NCBI GenBank assembly: GCA_037043235.1
Contig: JAWRVZ010000014.1
Coordinates: 3,224,001 to 3,288,000, forward strand
Direction of reading: 5' to 3'
DNA: 64,000 nucleotides
DNA from: Rhodeus uyekii
Lineage: Eukaryota; Chordata; Actinopteri; Cypriniformes; Acheilognathidae
The translations under genes were made by a program, and so were the position numbers. Of the stretch, positions 11,123-22,800 are shown one piece after another; the stretch's first letter is position 1, and each line of letters starts with the position of its first letter. The notes under the pieces are model-generated. The model did no database searches and was not told the origin of the DNA. It was given only the letters and a program-made list of their open reading frames with translations.

Positions 11123-12720
11123 CAGAGCCCTCCACAATTATTGGCACCCCTGTTTAAGATGTGGTCGTGGACTTCTGAAAATTCTCCTTTTTTTTAAACA
11201 ACGTAGAACCCAAATGCAAAAAATGAAAAATCCAACTTTTCATTTAAGTACATTACTTTGGTGGTAAAAAATAAATAAATCACACATTTAGAAAAAACAA
11301 CAAAAAAACTTGAAATCATGTGTCCCACAATTATTGGCACCCCTGATGTTAATACTTTGTACAACCCCCTTTTGCCAACAATACAGCACTTAATATCCTC
11401 CTATAACATTTCATAAAATTGTAGAACACAGAGAGAGGGATCTTCATCTTCTTTGCACAATCTTTCTATATCATCCAGTTTCTTGGGTCCTCTCTTATGC
11501 GCTCTCCTCTTTAGCTCGCCCCATAGGTTTTCGATTGGATTGAGGTCTGGGGACTGAAATGGCATGGGAGGACCTTGAGTTTGTGACTACTGAACCATTT
11601 TTGTGTAGATTTGCCACATATTTTGCCACATATTTTTTCATTATCCTGCTGAAAGACCCAATGACGACCCATCTTCAGCTTTCTGGCAGAGGCCATCAGG
11701 TTTTTATTTAAAATGTCCTAGTACTTCAAAGTGTTCATAATGCCATCCACCCTAACAAGGTTCCCCGGGCCTTTGGAAGAGAAACAGGCCCACAGCATCA
11801 CAGATCCTCCACCATACTTCACGGTGGGCATGAGGTGCTTTTCGGCATACTCATCTTTTGTTTTATGCCAGAGCCGCTTAGAGTGTTTGTTGCCCAAAAG
11901 CTCAATCTTAGTCTCATCTGACCAAAGCACACGATCCCAGCTGAAGTCCCAGTACCGCTCAGCAAACTCCAGACGTTTACGTTAGTGAGAAAAGGCTTTT
12001 TTCCTTGCATCCTCCCAAACAGCTGGTTGGCATGTAGGGAGCATCTGATGGTTGTTTTAGAGACTTTGTGACCCCAAGATGCCACTCTTTGATGCAATTC
12101 AATGACAGTGAGCTTAGGACATTTTTTACTTCTCTTACCATCCTCCTCACTGTGTGTTGTGGCAAGATAAACATGGGACCTCTTCCAGCCTTGTTTTTCA
12201 CTGTTCCAGTTGTTTTAAACCTCTTAATGATTCTTCTGACTGTATATACAGGCATATTTAGGCGAGTGACTATTTTCTTGTAGCCATTGCCTGACTTATG
12301 AAGGTCGACACACATCTGCCTTACTTGAATGTTCACAAATGGGTAAGAGAATTAGGCCTCTGTGTCACGTCATATTTATACCCCAGGGAAACTGGAAGTC
12401 ATGAATTACTAATTAAAAGTTCCTAGAGACCCTGGCCAACTTTAGCAACTACAGAAAAATATATTTAAAAAAAAAATCAATTACATTTTTCAGAGGAATT
12501 GTCAGGGGTGCCAATCATTGTGGGACACATGATTTCAAGTTTTTTTTTCTTTTCTAAATGTGTGATTTTTTTACCACCAAAGTAATGCACTTAAATGAAA
12601 GGTTGGATTTTTCTCCTTTTTTTGCATTTGGGTTCTACGTTGTTTAAAAAAAAGAAGAATTTTTAGAACTCCACGACCACATCTTAAACAGGTGTGCCAA
12701 CAATTGTGGAGGGCACTGTG
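11123..12720 (-). mobile_element. Tc1-like transposon with IR/DR termini
   Basis: This is a ~1.6-kb element with long terminal inverted repeats of about 220 bp, at 11123-11346 and 12500-12720. Each repeat carries an outer and an inner copy of a shared box: ccacaattattggcacccc at 11131 and cacaattattggcaccc at 11325 on the left, with inverted counterparts near 12507 and 12690. This is the IR/DR arrangement known from Sleeping Beauty-type Tc1 elements, where the transposase binds both boxes. The flanks are TA-rich, as expected for TA insertion. The enclosed transposase gene is broken. Confidence 0.85.
11511..12336 (-). pseudogene. Tc1 transposase pseudogene in IR/DR element
   Basis: The gene starts at 12336 with MNIQVRQMCVDLHKSGNGYK, the N-terminal helix-turn-helix that recognises the terminal repeats, followed by a GRG-type AT-hook region (KAGRGP). 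The reading then shifts frame. The catalytic part reappears as MLWSDETKIELLG at 11930, containing the D of the DDE motif, with GGGSVMLWACFSSKGPG nearby. The third block follows at about 11660 as WVFQQDNEK, where a typical Tc1 would read QQDNDPKH. At least two frameshifts make it inactive. Confidence 0.75.
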
Positions 12721-12829
12721 TGTATATATATATATATTAGTCTCTAGACTATATTAGTATAGTGTCTCAGAAATCCCTATTTGCGTGTTGAGTAAATTTT
12801 GTATATATTGAAACATATTCTTAATTTAG

Positions 12830-13325
12830 GCTACCCTTTGAATTAAATAAAAACAGAGACAGTACAAAATATGTGTTACCATTTGGCCTGGTGGTGGTGT
12901 TATGTGTGCACTTCCTAGCTGTCGGGTCTTTGTCACTTCCTGGTTGTCTAGTCTCTGTCAGTGGATGTGTTGTTTATCATGTGGGTGTTGCCTCTCGTTT
13001 ACTCCCTGCACCTGTCTCATCTCCAGCTCATTAGTGTTCCTCCCAGGTGATTGTCATCTCCTAGTGCATTTCACCCTTTGGCTTTTCCCCTGTCTTTGTC
13101 CGTGGTTGACGTTGTGTGGATGTTTCCCCCTCCAAGTTCTCCTAGGTGTGCACACGAGGTGCCATTTGAGTTTATCTTCAAGTCTTTTGTTTATCCATGT
13201 TCTTGAGTTTTGCACAACTAGTGCCCTTTTGTTTATATTTAAAGTGTTTTTGTTTATTAAATGAGTTTTGAGTTCAGTTCTTGTCCGTCTCGTCTTTGCC
13301 AGTTCTACCCCGAGCGTTAAAATAT
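12830..13325 (+). mobile_element. LTR-like repeat (probable solo LTR)
   Basis: The stretch is pyrimidine-rich with repeated ctgtc/cctggt words, has a TATA-poor start near 12895 and polyadenylation-like attaaa near its 3' end. It shares gttttgcacaactagtgcc with the reverse complement of 51405-51810, where the equivalent reads gcacaacaagtgcc. I could not fix termini or a target duplication. The 120-codon open frame here is low-complexity and not a gene. Confidence 0.4.
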
Positions 13326-13439
13326 ACACTTCATTCAAGGTTGTGGTGGGGGTGGAGTGGAGTTATGGGGCTTTACTCTCAGTTTGAGGTTGCTTTACAT
13401 CTACTTTTATTAACCCATTTCACGCCTCCATCTGTTTAG

Positions 13440-13985
13440 AACATAAGACAGATAGCAAAGCTGTCATTCATTCGTCTAATGCCATACAAAGTTCACTTTT
13501 GTGGCTGGGAACACATAAAACCAGACCACAGAACTTGTATAATACAAGCCTCTTTAGGAGAGTACTACAAAAGAAGTCACTACTCAGAAAGAACCATGCA
13601 AAATGATCTCCGGAGTTTTCCAAAATTCATAACACTGATGCAGTGGTGATGGAAAAGATTTAGAGTCCAGGACAGAGCTGTTTAGCTAGAAGTCAAATAG
13701 ATCCGTGTAGTGAAAACCTAGCAATACACACTACATCTACAATGAAATATGGTGGTAGAAGGCTGCTGTAGGGATACTTTTCTACAGGAGGAACAAAACA
13801 TCTTATTAAAAGGAAAAATGAGAGGCACAGTGCAGAGGAATAATGCAAGAGAAATCATTCAATTTGATATAAAACTGAATCTTGGTAGTTCATCTCTTAG
13901 CACAATAACATGTCACATAGCCTGTAAAGTAACTAAATATGGGTATAGACATATGCTAATACCTGTACTTGCCTAAACACAATTT
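13440..13985 (+). pseudogene. Possible very old Tc1 transposase relic
   Basis: One block, gaaatatggtggtagaagg at about 13743 followed by ctgctgtagggatac, resembles the Tc1 segment encoding the KYGGGS region after the first catalytic aspartates. The rest is too decayed to align by eye. No terminal repeats were found. Confidence 0.3.
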
Positions 13986-14790
13986 TATTGAAGGACTTGT
14001 CAGTTTGTTAAAACACAGACTTTTAGAACTTGTATTTACACAGAAAAGTTACTTAAATGCAAGGTATTTAATCATTGGTCATTCATCTGTCTCATAACTG
14101 GAATTCCTGTTCTTAAAGTCAATACATCATTTCACAGGTTTTATTTATTTGCCTTTTTTATCTAAAAATGTAATAATTATAATAACCCAATTGGCTGAAA
14201 AAGTCTAGCCTTTAGGCAGGGAATAATGTGATGCATTATTAAAATGATATTTTGTGCCAAACTCAAACTGAGGGGAAAAAAAAAAAAACATGACAGAAGA
14301 AGTGTATAATTATTTAGTATCTGTTCCTTAATCATCTCTTGGCAAAGTTCTTACCTGTGTGGGTCTATAGTCCAATATCATAATCCCTGTGGTGCAGTGT
14401 TTATGACCCAGCATGGTAGGTTTGTTGTTCACACTCTAGTGATTTACATGCTACTTGCTTTTGTTTATACAGCTTGACATCCCACAATCCTCTGTTAACA
14501 GAAGAAATATTGGAACCTGCATGATCTCTCAGTGTGAGCCAATGTCAACACCGTGCTGTATATGTAATGAGACAAGGTCATTTACAGAAACAACTGATAC
14601 ATTCATTTGGTGTTTGATAAAAGCAAGTTTTGTATGTATTTTTAAAGTGTGTAGAAATAGTTTTTTGTATGTATTCATTCTGAAAGTAATGAGTATTGAT
14701 TTCGTTTTAAAAATTATCTAAAAAAATTACAGTTTTTGTTTAGAAATCCCAAATGATTAATACACAATGTGTTAGAATAGTTGCTCTACG
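13986..14790. other. Non-coding intronic sequence
   Basis: I see nothing beyond AT-rich unique-looking sequence and a short poly-A tract near 14275. The 88-codon open frame at 14455-14721 has no family or splice support. Confidence 0.4.
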
Positions 14791-14794
14791 AGAT

Positions 14795-14795
14795 G

Positions 14796-14826
<31 letters not shown>

Positions 14827-14836
14827 TTAAAATCAT

Positions 14837-14868
<32 letters not shown>

Positions 14869-14881
14869 GCATTAAAATCAT

Positions 14882-14919
<38 letters not shown>

Positions 14920-14935
14920 ATGATTTTAATGCAGT
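14795..14935. repeat. TA microsatellite with duplicated and inverted spacers
   Basis: Three TA runs are separated by the unit gcattaaaatcattatttt, present directly at 14824 and 14869 and inverted as aaaataatgattttaatgc at about 14914-14932. The direct and inverted copies can fold into a long AT hairpin. This looks like expansion of a TA tract together with its flank. Confidence 0.85.
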
Positions 14936-17206
14936 ATTTAAGCTGTAAAATATGTTCCCCCTTTATCCTCTGTATCCTACTTTTCTCCTGTTGTTGAAAG
15001 TAGGAGCCAACACAGTCAAAGGGGATGATTTCACCAATAATGAGGGTGGCGAAAATAAAGGGATTTTTTTAAATCTTTTTTTTCCCCATTTAAAAAATAA
15101 AAATAAAAGAGATTCCAGCCTGAAAGTTGCATGAAGGAATTCTTTTTTTTTCTGTAATGAATTCTTTAATTTAATTTGAATTTGTTCCTAAACTTCTTTT
15201 GGGCATTGAAACACACCATTATAAAGCATATCCTGGATCCCGTTTTGAAACCTCTTTCCTCTTTGGACATTCCTAGCACAGAGCTGAAGGGTTGTATGAA
15301 AAGGCTACCGTTTTCCTGTGTAGAAAATTCAATAACATCTATAAAATAACACTTGTTCTCACATAGACATTACCTTCTTCCAATGCTGCAAAGTGAAAGA
15401 CTTTTGACAAAAGTCTGCATGCTTTTTTTTTCTTCTCTGCAAAGAAATCATTAAAAGACACGTTTCCCTCCTTTTTAGCTCATGTTTAGTATTGTTTTTT
15501 CCTCCGCTGCTACTTGTGTTGCTTTGACAGTGGAAATCTGATCATTTGTTACTACTGTCAGATACTTGGTTGAATAAACTCTTCTCACTGTAATATTAAT
15601 ATTAATATATGGTCTTTTGCATCTCATTAGAATTGGACAAAATAGCACTTTTAGACATGATGCATTATAAGGTGATGAGGAAGGGTTGAGTCATGTGAAT
15701 GAAATCAAGCAAGTATCACGTATATGCCTCAAAGCAACATAGAACATATCGTCATTTAATTGATCTATATTGGGTATGGAATGCGGTGTTGTCTTCAGGT
15801 TCCTCTTGACACGGCTGATAAATTGCTGCTGTGGATTTTGCTGTGGTTTGTGGCTGGCGAAGAGTGAGCTGTCATGATCTCAGAGTGATGTGTGCGATCA
15901 TTGATTGCTGCTGTCCTGACATGTTCGACTGAATGTTTTGATTGCCTGCTGATACCTGTACCAGTATGGTAGAGAGAAAACATGTGCCTGTAGTTAGTGG
16001 GGGAATACTACAAGAAACATTTTTGAATATCTTATTTTTACTCTTTTTCAGTAGGGCAATATATCTGAAAAACTTTCTTTGTAATCACATAATGCTAACA
16101 GTATAATCTGAAAATGATCTTATTTATTTACTTTTTTTTACAGGTCCTCCAGAAGGGACATTTACACAGAAAATTTGAGAAAATAACAGTGAAAATGTGC
16201 TTTTTATGCTGTTAAGAGTTAACTAAATTAACACTAATATTTAAAAATTCTATTTCTATCATCATGTCATTATAACACTGTATGACTTAGGACACTTAGG
16301 ACACACACACCTATTCATGACAGTTTAATCTTTCTGCCTTTTTGTTTCATTTTTTACTTGTTTAATATTTTTAGTTTGCATTTTGAATTGCAAAGATCAT
16401 AATGTAGGTGTCATGGCCTGAAAACCTGAATACACACCACAGTAGACTTTGATTTTGATTTTCAGACTGATTCCTCATAATGTAGGACAAACCAGTGCAC
16501 ACACAAACACACAAGTTTTTATAGACATAATGATTTTTGTACTGTACAAACTGTATATTATATCCCCTAAACCCACCTATGACAAAAAAAATCTGTATTT
16601 TTACATAAAAAAAACACTTGTATGATGTATTAGCTGTATATGCTGAACAAAAATGTCTTCATAAGATCAAAGATTTTGGATATTGCTTTCTTTGTGGACA
16701 CTCCCACTTGGATACGTTTTGTATTCTATAGACTTCCATTCCATTGACACGAGGAAGAGAAAACAAAATGAGACCTTGTAATAACAACATAATTTTTTTA
16801 GTAAAGAAATGGCCAAATTTTCATTTTGGGGTGAACAATTCTTTTAACTCAGTTTTCAAAATATTTGAATGTCCTTGTGTGCTGTATCGCTTAAACATCT
16901 CACTACGTTTTTTTAAAGAATGATGCTAAGTTTGACCTGATTGTTTCACTGCACTATACCTGAAGAGTGCTCAAGAGACGAATATGGTGTTTTCAGAAGG
17001 GCAGGATCGATGCTCTATATCTGTGTGAACATCTGCAGTGGCGGTGAACTACTCGTCCTGGCTCTCTTGAGCTTGTACCTATGCCATAAGACTCCCTTGA
17101 AAAATCACCGTACAGCAATGCAATCAGCCTCCATAATTTCAAGCCACCTTTAAAACTCACCCAGAAAAACTTTTTGTAATGCATAGGATTCAAAGAGAAA
17201 GCTCTT
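14936..17206. other. Non-coding intronic sequence with weak repeat traces
   Basis: No exon signal was recognised. Positions 16390-16870 have the texture of dispersed cyprinid repeats, including cattttggggtgaacaatt near 16821, a word I associate with a common short DNA-transposon family, but boundaries are not visible. The rest appears to be single-copy AT-rich sequence. Confidence 0.35.
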
Positions 17207-17207
17207 T

Positions 17208-17921
17208 TGTCAGGGTTCTGCCACATTCGGTGTTGTGGCAGAGCTCTGAAACTACTGTAATGTCACGTGTTTTGTGGGTGCACGTGGCGCTCTCTTTGGT
17301 TTGCGAGTTGCGGGCTCTTTTGTCTGTGTGGGGTCTTATGTGTGGGTTTTTGTGTCAAGGTTCAGACATTCATGACCCGTGTGTCCTTGTCGTGAGCGCA
17401 TGAGACTAGTATTTGCTCATCCTCCTGCGGTGTCAAGCAAGTAGGAGTGGTTTTGAGCTCTGCTCAAACCGTGTTATCTCGTGTCTGCATGTAATGTTTA
17501 TCACGAGGTTCATGTTTTCATCGGCTGCATGCTTTCATGTTGTGTTGGGTGTGGCGCGCGGTTTGTGTTTCACCAGCTGCCGCTGTCTTTGTTTCTCATG
17601 GACACGCGGCTATGCACGTTTGCATTGACTGCATGTTTGTGTCTAGTAATTGTGTAACCCCACCCGCATTGTTTCCCTGTTTTATGTAGATTTTTTTCTA
17701 GCTGTTCCCGTTCAATTATCCTCCCTCTTGTATCTATTTAATCCCTTTGTGTTTGCTGTGCTGTGTCATGTCTTGTAGATTTCTTGTCTTGTCCAGTCCA
17801 GTCTAGTCGGTCCAGTTATGTTTTCCCCCTCGGCGATTGTTTATGTTTGAACAAAATAAAAATAAACATGAAAAAACCTTCCTACCCAGCATATTGAGTC
17901 CTCGCTCTCTCAAACCTGACA
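17208..17921 (+). mobile_element. Solo LTR, family shared with 34.8 kb copy
   Basis: It begins TGTCAGGGTTCTG and ends AACCTGACA, so it has the TG...CA ends of an LTR and short inverted TGTCAG/CTGACA termini. An aaaataaaaataaac polyadenylation-like tract lies near the 3' end, which sets the orientation. The reverse complement of 34835-35377 matches it along its length, including gttcagacattcatgac and tggcagagctctgaaac. No clear 5-bp target duplication is visible at this copy, and no internal retrovirus-like genes remain. Confidence 0.65.
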
Positions 17922-18499
17922 TGTTCTCTCTATCTGTAGTCCCATTAAAAGTCTGTACACAAAGAGGAAAAAAGCTTTCTTTTGGAAATTAATGAGTGAA
18001 AGAATATCACTTGTCAACCATGTCTTAACTGGTTAACATGGGCTCTGAATATAGGGGCCTGCGGCATTACTTTAACAGCTTTATTAAAGGTTGATATTGA
18101 AAGCTTACATTTGAGACCCAGTAGCAGTACATGCATATCAAATACAGTACATGTCCAGAAGCCACAGTTGACTTCAGTTTGATGTGAGGCCAATAATCGG
18201 AATACAATTGCCTTTAATGATATATTACAGCTATGGTTTCGCCTACGTGCCTACCCTGTATTGGTGTGCATTACAAATCTGTGTTACACCTGAACAGACT
18301 GATTGAACAGCTTAGCATTGTACAGAATACATAGTTATTAACAGCCATCTTTCCCTATACTAACACTTATACAGATTAACCAGAAATAAAGATTCTGTCA
18401 TTATTTTCTTACCTTTCGAAACCTGTATGACTTTGTTTATTCATTTGTTATAAACGTAAATAAAGAAACTTGTGGTTCACGAGTTCACACTTACAAATG
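17922..18499. other. Non-coding intronic sequence
   Basis: No gene or clear element. Positions 18385-18435 (gattctgtcattattttc, cgaaacctgtatgac) resemble a common short cyprinid repeat without visible ends. Confidence 0.35.
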
Positions 18500-18665
18500 A
18501 TTCAGGAGCAATAAATGGTAAGCATATTTGGCGTGCTGTCCGAGGAGAGGGCTCCGAGCTCGGTATTAGCCCGAACCTGGAGCACTCCCCCCGTATCCTG
18601 ACTTTGATAGGAACAATTAAGTGTGAGGAGTTGGGGTGGTGGAGGGATGCCGAAAAATGTCAAAG
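18500..18665 (+). repeat. Dispersed repeat, copy 1 (related copy at 55.6 kb)
   Basis: The core gcatatttggcgtgctgtcc then gaggagagggctccgagc recurs on the - strand at about 55575-55640 with a few changes, followed in both copies by a gtactcccc/gcactcccc word and a tggagggat word. It is non-coding and I cannot name the family. Confidence 0.6.
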
Positions 18666-19864
18666 AGCTGTAGGTGAGTCAAACATCTCTATATATACAT
18701 GCTTCCTCTCCTGCTGATAGGATGAGGTGTAATTGCTGATGACGTGTTGATTGTGTTAATCATTTGAACGTGCTCCTCCCGAACTTTGTTAATAAAACAT
18801 CATATGTAGTATACGGAGTTTGGTGTCAGTTCAGCATTTATATTCATTAAGGATATTAATGACAAAAGTGACAGTAAAGACATGAATGTTTTTTTAAAAT
18901 GTTCTGCTCATCAAAGAAACCTAAAAAAATAAATACCACACTATCCACAAATATTTTCAACATTAATAATAAGACAAAATGTGACCAAATGGGCATAGAA
19001 TAATTATAACCTTGTCCGTTACACAGATAAAGGGTAAACTATTTCTTTAATAAGAGCTGCTGAGTCTAATGAAGAATTCAGCTCTTTCTTGCTCTCTCTT
19101 TCGTGCTCTGGATAAAGATGAGTAATGTGTGCAGTGCTGTGCAGCACATGAGGAAATATACTATCCTCCTCGGCCTGTCCTGGAAATGATGAATGTCCAG
19201 GGTGTGTGCACTGCGGAGTCACCCTCACTCACTCTGTTCTTTCTTTCATTCCTTCCCACATCCCCTTTCTCTCTATCTCATGCTTTTCTCTCTCCCTCTC
19301 TCTCTCTTTTCATTGTATTTTATGTTTTCTGATTCTCTTTCTTTACCTCTCTTTGTTATAGCACAGTTCCATGGATAAAACAAGAAAGGGAACTTTTGTA
19401 AAAGTCTATACAGTGAATCTCTGGCAAGGATGGTGTCAGAGTAAACGCCTAAAGGGACAATCTCACAGGAAATATTCTTGCATTTACTTGGTTGAATCAT
19501 GGCCTTGCACAAACATTTTGGTGGGGGGAGTAAGTGCTCAAGCAAAAAAGGGTGCCACTCTTACAATTATTTCTAAAAAGCATCTTTTAATTAATTACGG
19601 TATTTAACACTGTACACAATAAAGGCATGTCCGCGAGATATGGATACTGCTTGGCAGATCTGCAGAGTGTTTTCGTGGCTGTGATGGGGAAAATCCGTCA
19701 GTTAGACAGACAGAGACAGACAGAGTAAATTGTTGGGCACATATTGAGAATTAACTGATTGATGTAGTGTGTTTTCATAAATCATAAAATAATAACATCC
19801 TGCAAAAAGTACACTTACCTAGTCAGAGAACACAAGTGCATGCCCTTTTAGACATACGTAGCTT
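18666..19864. other. Non-coding intronic sequence with CT-rich tract
   Basis: A degenerate CT-rich run spans about 19260-19350. The open frames overlapping it are compositional. No exon or element termini seen. Confidence 0.4.
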
Positions 19865-20660
19865 TAGATGTTCTCTTTCAAGGGAACTCGTGCTGTGTTG
19901 AACAATAGGGGAACAATATACCATTGCCATGTGATTGACAAAGGCTGATGAGTGTCTCATAGCTCACTATAAGATGACCCATGTTCCCAAAGCAGAGTTG
20001 AGGTTGGGGGGATAAAAGTTCAGGAATGTGTGCAGGGAGGACCAGCCTGCCGAGGTCCTCAAGACAGGGAAACACCTGACAGAAGAACCTTAGAGGCAGC
20101 CACACTCCAGTTGAGTGGGGACAGACCCTCAGTGAGATGGGGATCCAGTTGATTCATAAGACAGAGAGATAGCCTCGAATGTCTATCTGCTGAAAGTAGG
20201 GTTATATGCTGGGATTCCAAGCAAACAAACAATGGTCTGTGGAAACCTATAGACGTGAGTGTCCAGTACTCAAACTAAACAGTCCTTGTTCTAAACTCTT
20301 GGTCCTGGTCACCGAAAGGGGGAGGAAGGGAGAAGGTCTGCAGCAAGCTACTTTAGGGGCCACTTTAGGAACATAGCCTGGCCTGGGATGGCAGAAGCCT
20401 TGGCCATCCCAGGCGCAAACTCAAGACAGGAGGAGGCTACAGATAGAGCTTGTAGGTCCCCTAATCTCTTTAGCGATGTGATGGCTAAAAGGAACAGAGT
20501 CTTCAGAGAAATGAAGGTTCGAGGGGTGCCTGGGACAAACCAGAGATAAGTCCCAAGTAGGAACCTGGGTATGTATTATAGGCCTCAACCTTATGGTACC
20601 CCGGAGGAAATGGGAAACAAGCAGATCCCTGCCATTAGACACGCTGCCCAGAAGTATGTG

Positions 20661-21818
20661 GTACATTTACATTTACATTTACTCATTTAGCAGACGCTTT
20701 TATCCAAAGCGACTTACAATTTGAGGAATATAGAAGCCATTTGTCCAAAGGATACAAAAACGCATAAGAGCGCTTACAATACAAAGTTTCAAACATTTTG
20801 AACACAAGTAGCACAAGCATGGGGAATAGAGAAAATGATTTTTTTTTTTTTTTAAAGAGAGTGTTTGTGTGTCATGTTAGGTGCTCATGGAAGAGGTGCG
20901 TTTTGAGTAGTCTTTTAAACTTCGACAGGGAATCTGCATTCCGGATGAGGACAGGGAGGGCGTTCCACCAGCTCGGGTGGTGAATGAAAATGTTCTTGTG
21001 ATTGTTCTTTTTCCTCTCTGTGATGGAACCACGAGTCGCCGCTCATTGATCGATCGAAGGTTTCTGGTAGGTGTGTAGAGTTGTACCAATGAATGGAAGT
21101 ATGAAGGTGCTGAGTTTGTGTAAATTCTGTATGCAAGAGTCAGTGCTTTGAATTTGATGCGTGCTGAGAGAGGGAGCCAGTGTAGCGAGATGAAGAGTGG
21201 TGTGACATTAGACCTTTTCGGTTGGTTGAATACCAGACGAGCTGCTGCATTCTGGATCAGCTGCAGGGGTTTGATTGCACTTGCAGGAAGCCCAACCAGA
21301 AGAGCATTGCAGTAGTCCAGTCTGGAAATGACCATGGCCTGCACCAGAAGTTGCGTAGCTTGCTCAGTAAGGAATGGCCTGATCCTTCTGATGTTGTACA
21401 GTGCAAACCTGCATGATCGAGCCGTCTTTGCAATGTGGTCCTTGAAGGTCAGCTGGTCCTCAAAGATCACTCCAAGATTTCTGACAGACTTTGAAGGGGT
21501 TATCGTGGTGGCACCGATCTGGATAGTGAAATCATGCTGTTGGGTTGGATCGGCAGGAAAGACTAGAAGCTCTGTCTTTGCCAGGTTGAGCTGCAGATGA
21601 TGCTCTTTCATCCATGTCGAGATGTCCGCGAGGCAGCTTGTGATTCTCGCAGCCACCGTTGGATCATCTGGTTGAAATGATATGTAGAACTGAGTGTCAT
21701 CTGTGTAGCAGTGATAGGAGAAGCCGTGTGCCTCTATAATGGGACCCAGTGATGTGGTGTACATGGTGAAGAGAAGTGGTCCAAGAACTGAGCCCTGTGG
21801 AACACCGGTGATCAGTTA
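20661..21818 (-). mobile_element. 5'-truncated L2-type LINE inserted in DIRS copy C
   Basis: The element carries the C-terminal half of a LINE reverse transcriptase and ends with an L2-type 3' tail: on the + strand, atttagcagacgcttttatc followed by caaagcgacttacaa, bounded by short repeats of tttacat (20665-20685). The DIRS sequence tacca(t) just before the 5' junction is repeated as tacca(c) just after the 3' tail, consistent with a ~5-bp target duplication. The 5' truncation falls inside the RT domain, immediately upstream of the conserved PQGS region. The same tail is used by the SINE at 44.5 kb. Confidence 0.8.
20877..21812 (-). pseudogene. L2-type LINE reverse transcriptase, C-terminal fragment
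   Basis: A LINE RT copies the element RNA directly into nicked genomic DNA. The open frame begins just upstream of 21764 with [15 protein letters not shown] block 4/B, and contains YTDDTQFY, where the usual catalytic YADD/FADD reads TDD with the two aspartates intact. After that come the thumb region ([12 protein letters not shown]), [31 protein letters not shown] and [12 protein letters not shown]. The frame is open for 295 codons after its first Met, which suggests a fairly young copy. A one-base deletion near 20970 shifts the last ~33 codons out of the family's usual C-terminus. The N-terminal endonuclease and RT fingers are missing. Confidence 0.8.
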
Positions 21819-22800
21819 TGGTAATCCATAAACCACGTAAACCTTGCTAATCTGACAGGTAACTTAGTTCACCTGATTCCTGCTACACCAAGAAGTGAAG
21901 TGCCCACTTGAAGGCGAACAGTTTCCTCATGGATGGAGCTTTGGAGTGGAGAATAGTCTTAACAACCTTGATTAAGTGACCAAAATCTAGGAACTGGGCC
22001 CCTTCAGAGGCCACAGTTTCCAAAGTTCTGGGGAGGGGTGACGCATCAAGTCCGCTGCCTGGGACAGAAGGTCCTCCCTGGCGGGATTCTAGAAGGGACT
22101 CCATCTAGGAGGAACATTGGATCCATGAACCACACTCTGGCCGGCCAAAGTGGAGAAAAAAGTGTGAGATGGACCTTGTCCCAGTGAACTCTCTCCAGTA
22201 CTCGGGAGCCCGGGAGCAGAGCAATCTGTAATAACTCGGGAGCAGTCCGTAATCCTCCATCCCTTCTGTTAATGATAAATGGCTGTAAGCCTAGGTTTCT
22301 GTCCGAGGGGAGTACATATTCTATGGCCCCTTGCTTCAACAGAGAGTCAACTTCCTGTTCCGTGACTAGAGCCTGCTCAGGAGTCACCATGGTGGGTTGA
22401 ACCCCACTAAAGCAAAATTAAATTTTTCTATGGGGTGCAGAACCCAATGAGAATTCTCTGGTAAGCATGACACACGACCATGACCAAATTCTGTCGAGGG
22501 AACCAGCATCTCAAGGCTGGCCTCTGGTACTTGAGTGGCAGAAACTCTAAGGCCCAGTTTTCTGCAGTATGCCTGGAGTGAATGCTATAATCTTCGCACC
22601 TTAGCATCAGGACCTCTTCAATATAGCCTTCTTGGTGAGGATGATGGTCCTCACGATCTGTCCTCCTGCTAGAGGGCTGAAGCTGTGAATGCTGGCCTGA
22701 CCCCCTGGTTTCTGGGTGGGGTCGGGTTAAATCGATGCAGTGCTGGTGCCTTTGCTTTGTTCGGAAGTAACTGCCCTTGGGCGTGCTTTCCGAAGCCATG

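Larger units (their letters stand above)
19865..22800 (-). mobile_element. DIRS-type retrotransposon copy C, split by an L2 LINE
   Basis: Read on the - strand, the copy starts near 22800 with a decayed pol start, enters a short reverse-transcriptase N-terminal piece at 22390 (VTPEQALVTEQEVDSLLKQ), and then jumps to the segment before the YR (WPARVWFMDPMFLLDG), so most of the RT and all of RNase H are deleted. The YR start near 21880 is interrupted by an L2 LINE at 20661-21818 and resumes at 20660 (LLGSVSNGRDLLV). The far end near 19870-19890 contains ctttcaagggaactcgtgct, like the DIRS termini at 31.07 and 63.8 kb. A ~60-bp deletion lies just before the LINE relative to copy B. All frames are dead. 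Confidence 0.7.

Noticed and set aside
12902..13264. 120-codon cysteine- and leucine-rich frame
   Set aside because: Pyrimidine-rich LTR-like DNA read in a compositional frame; no signal peptide pattern or homologue recognised.
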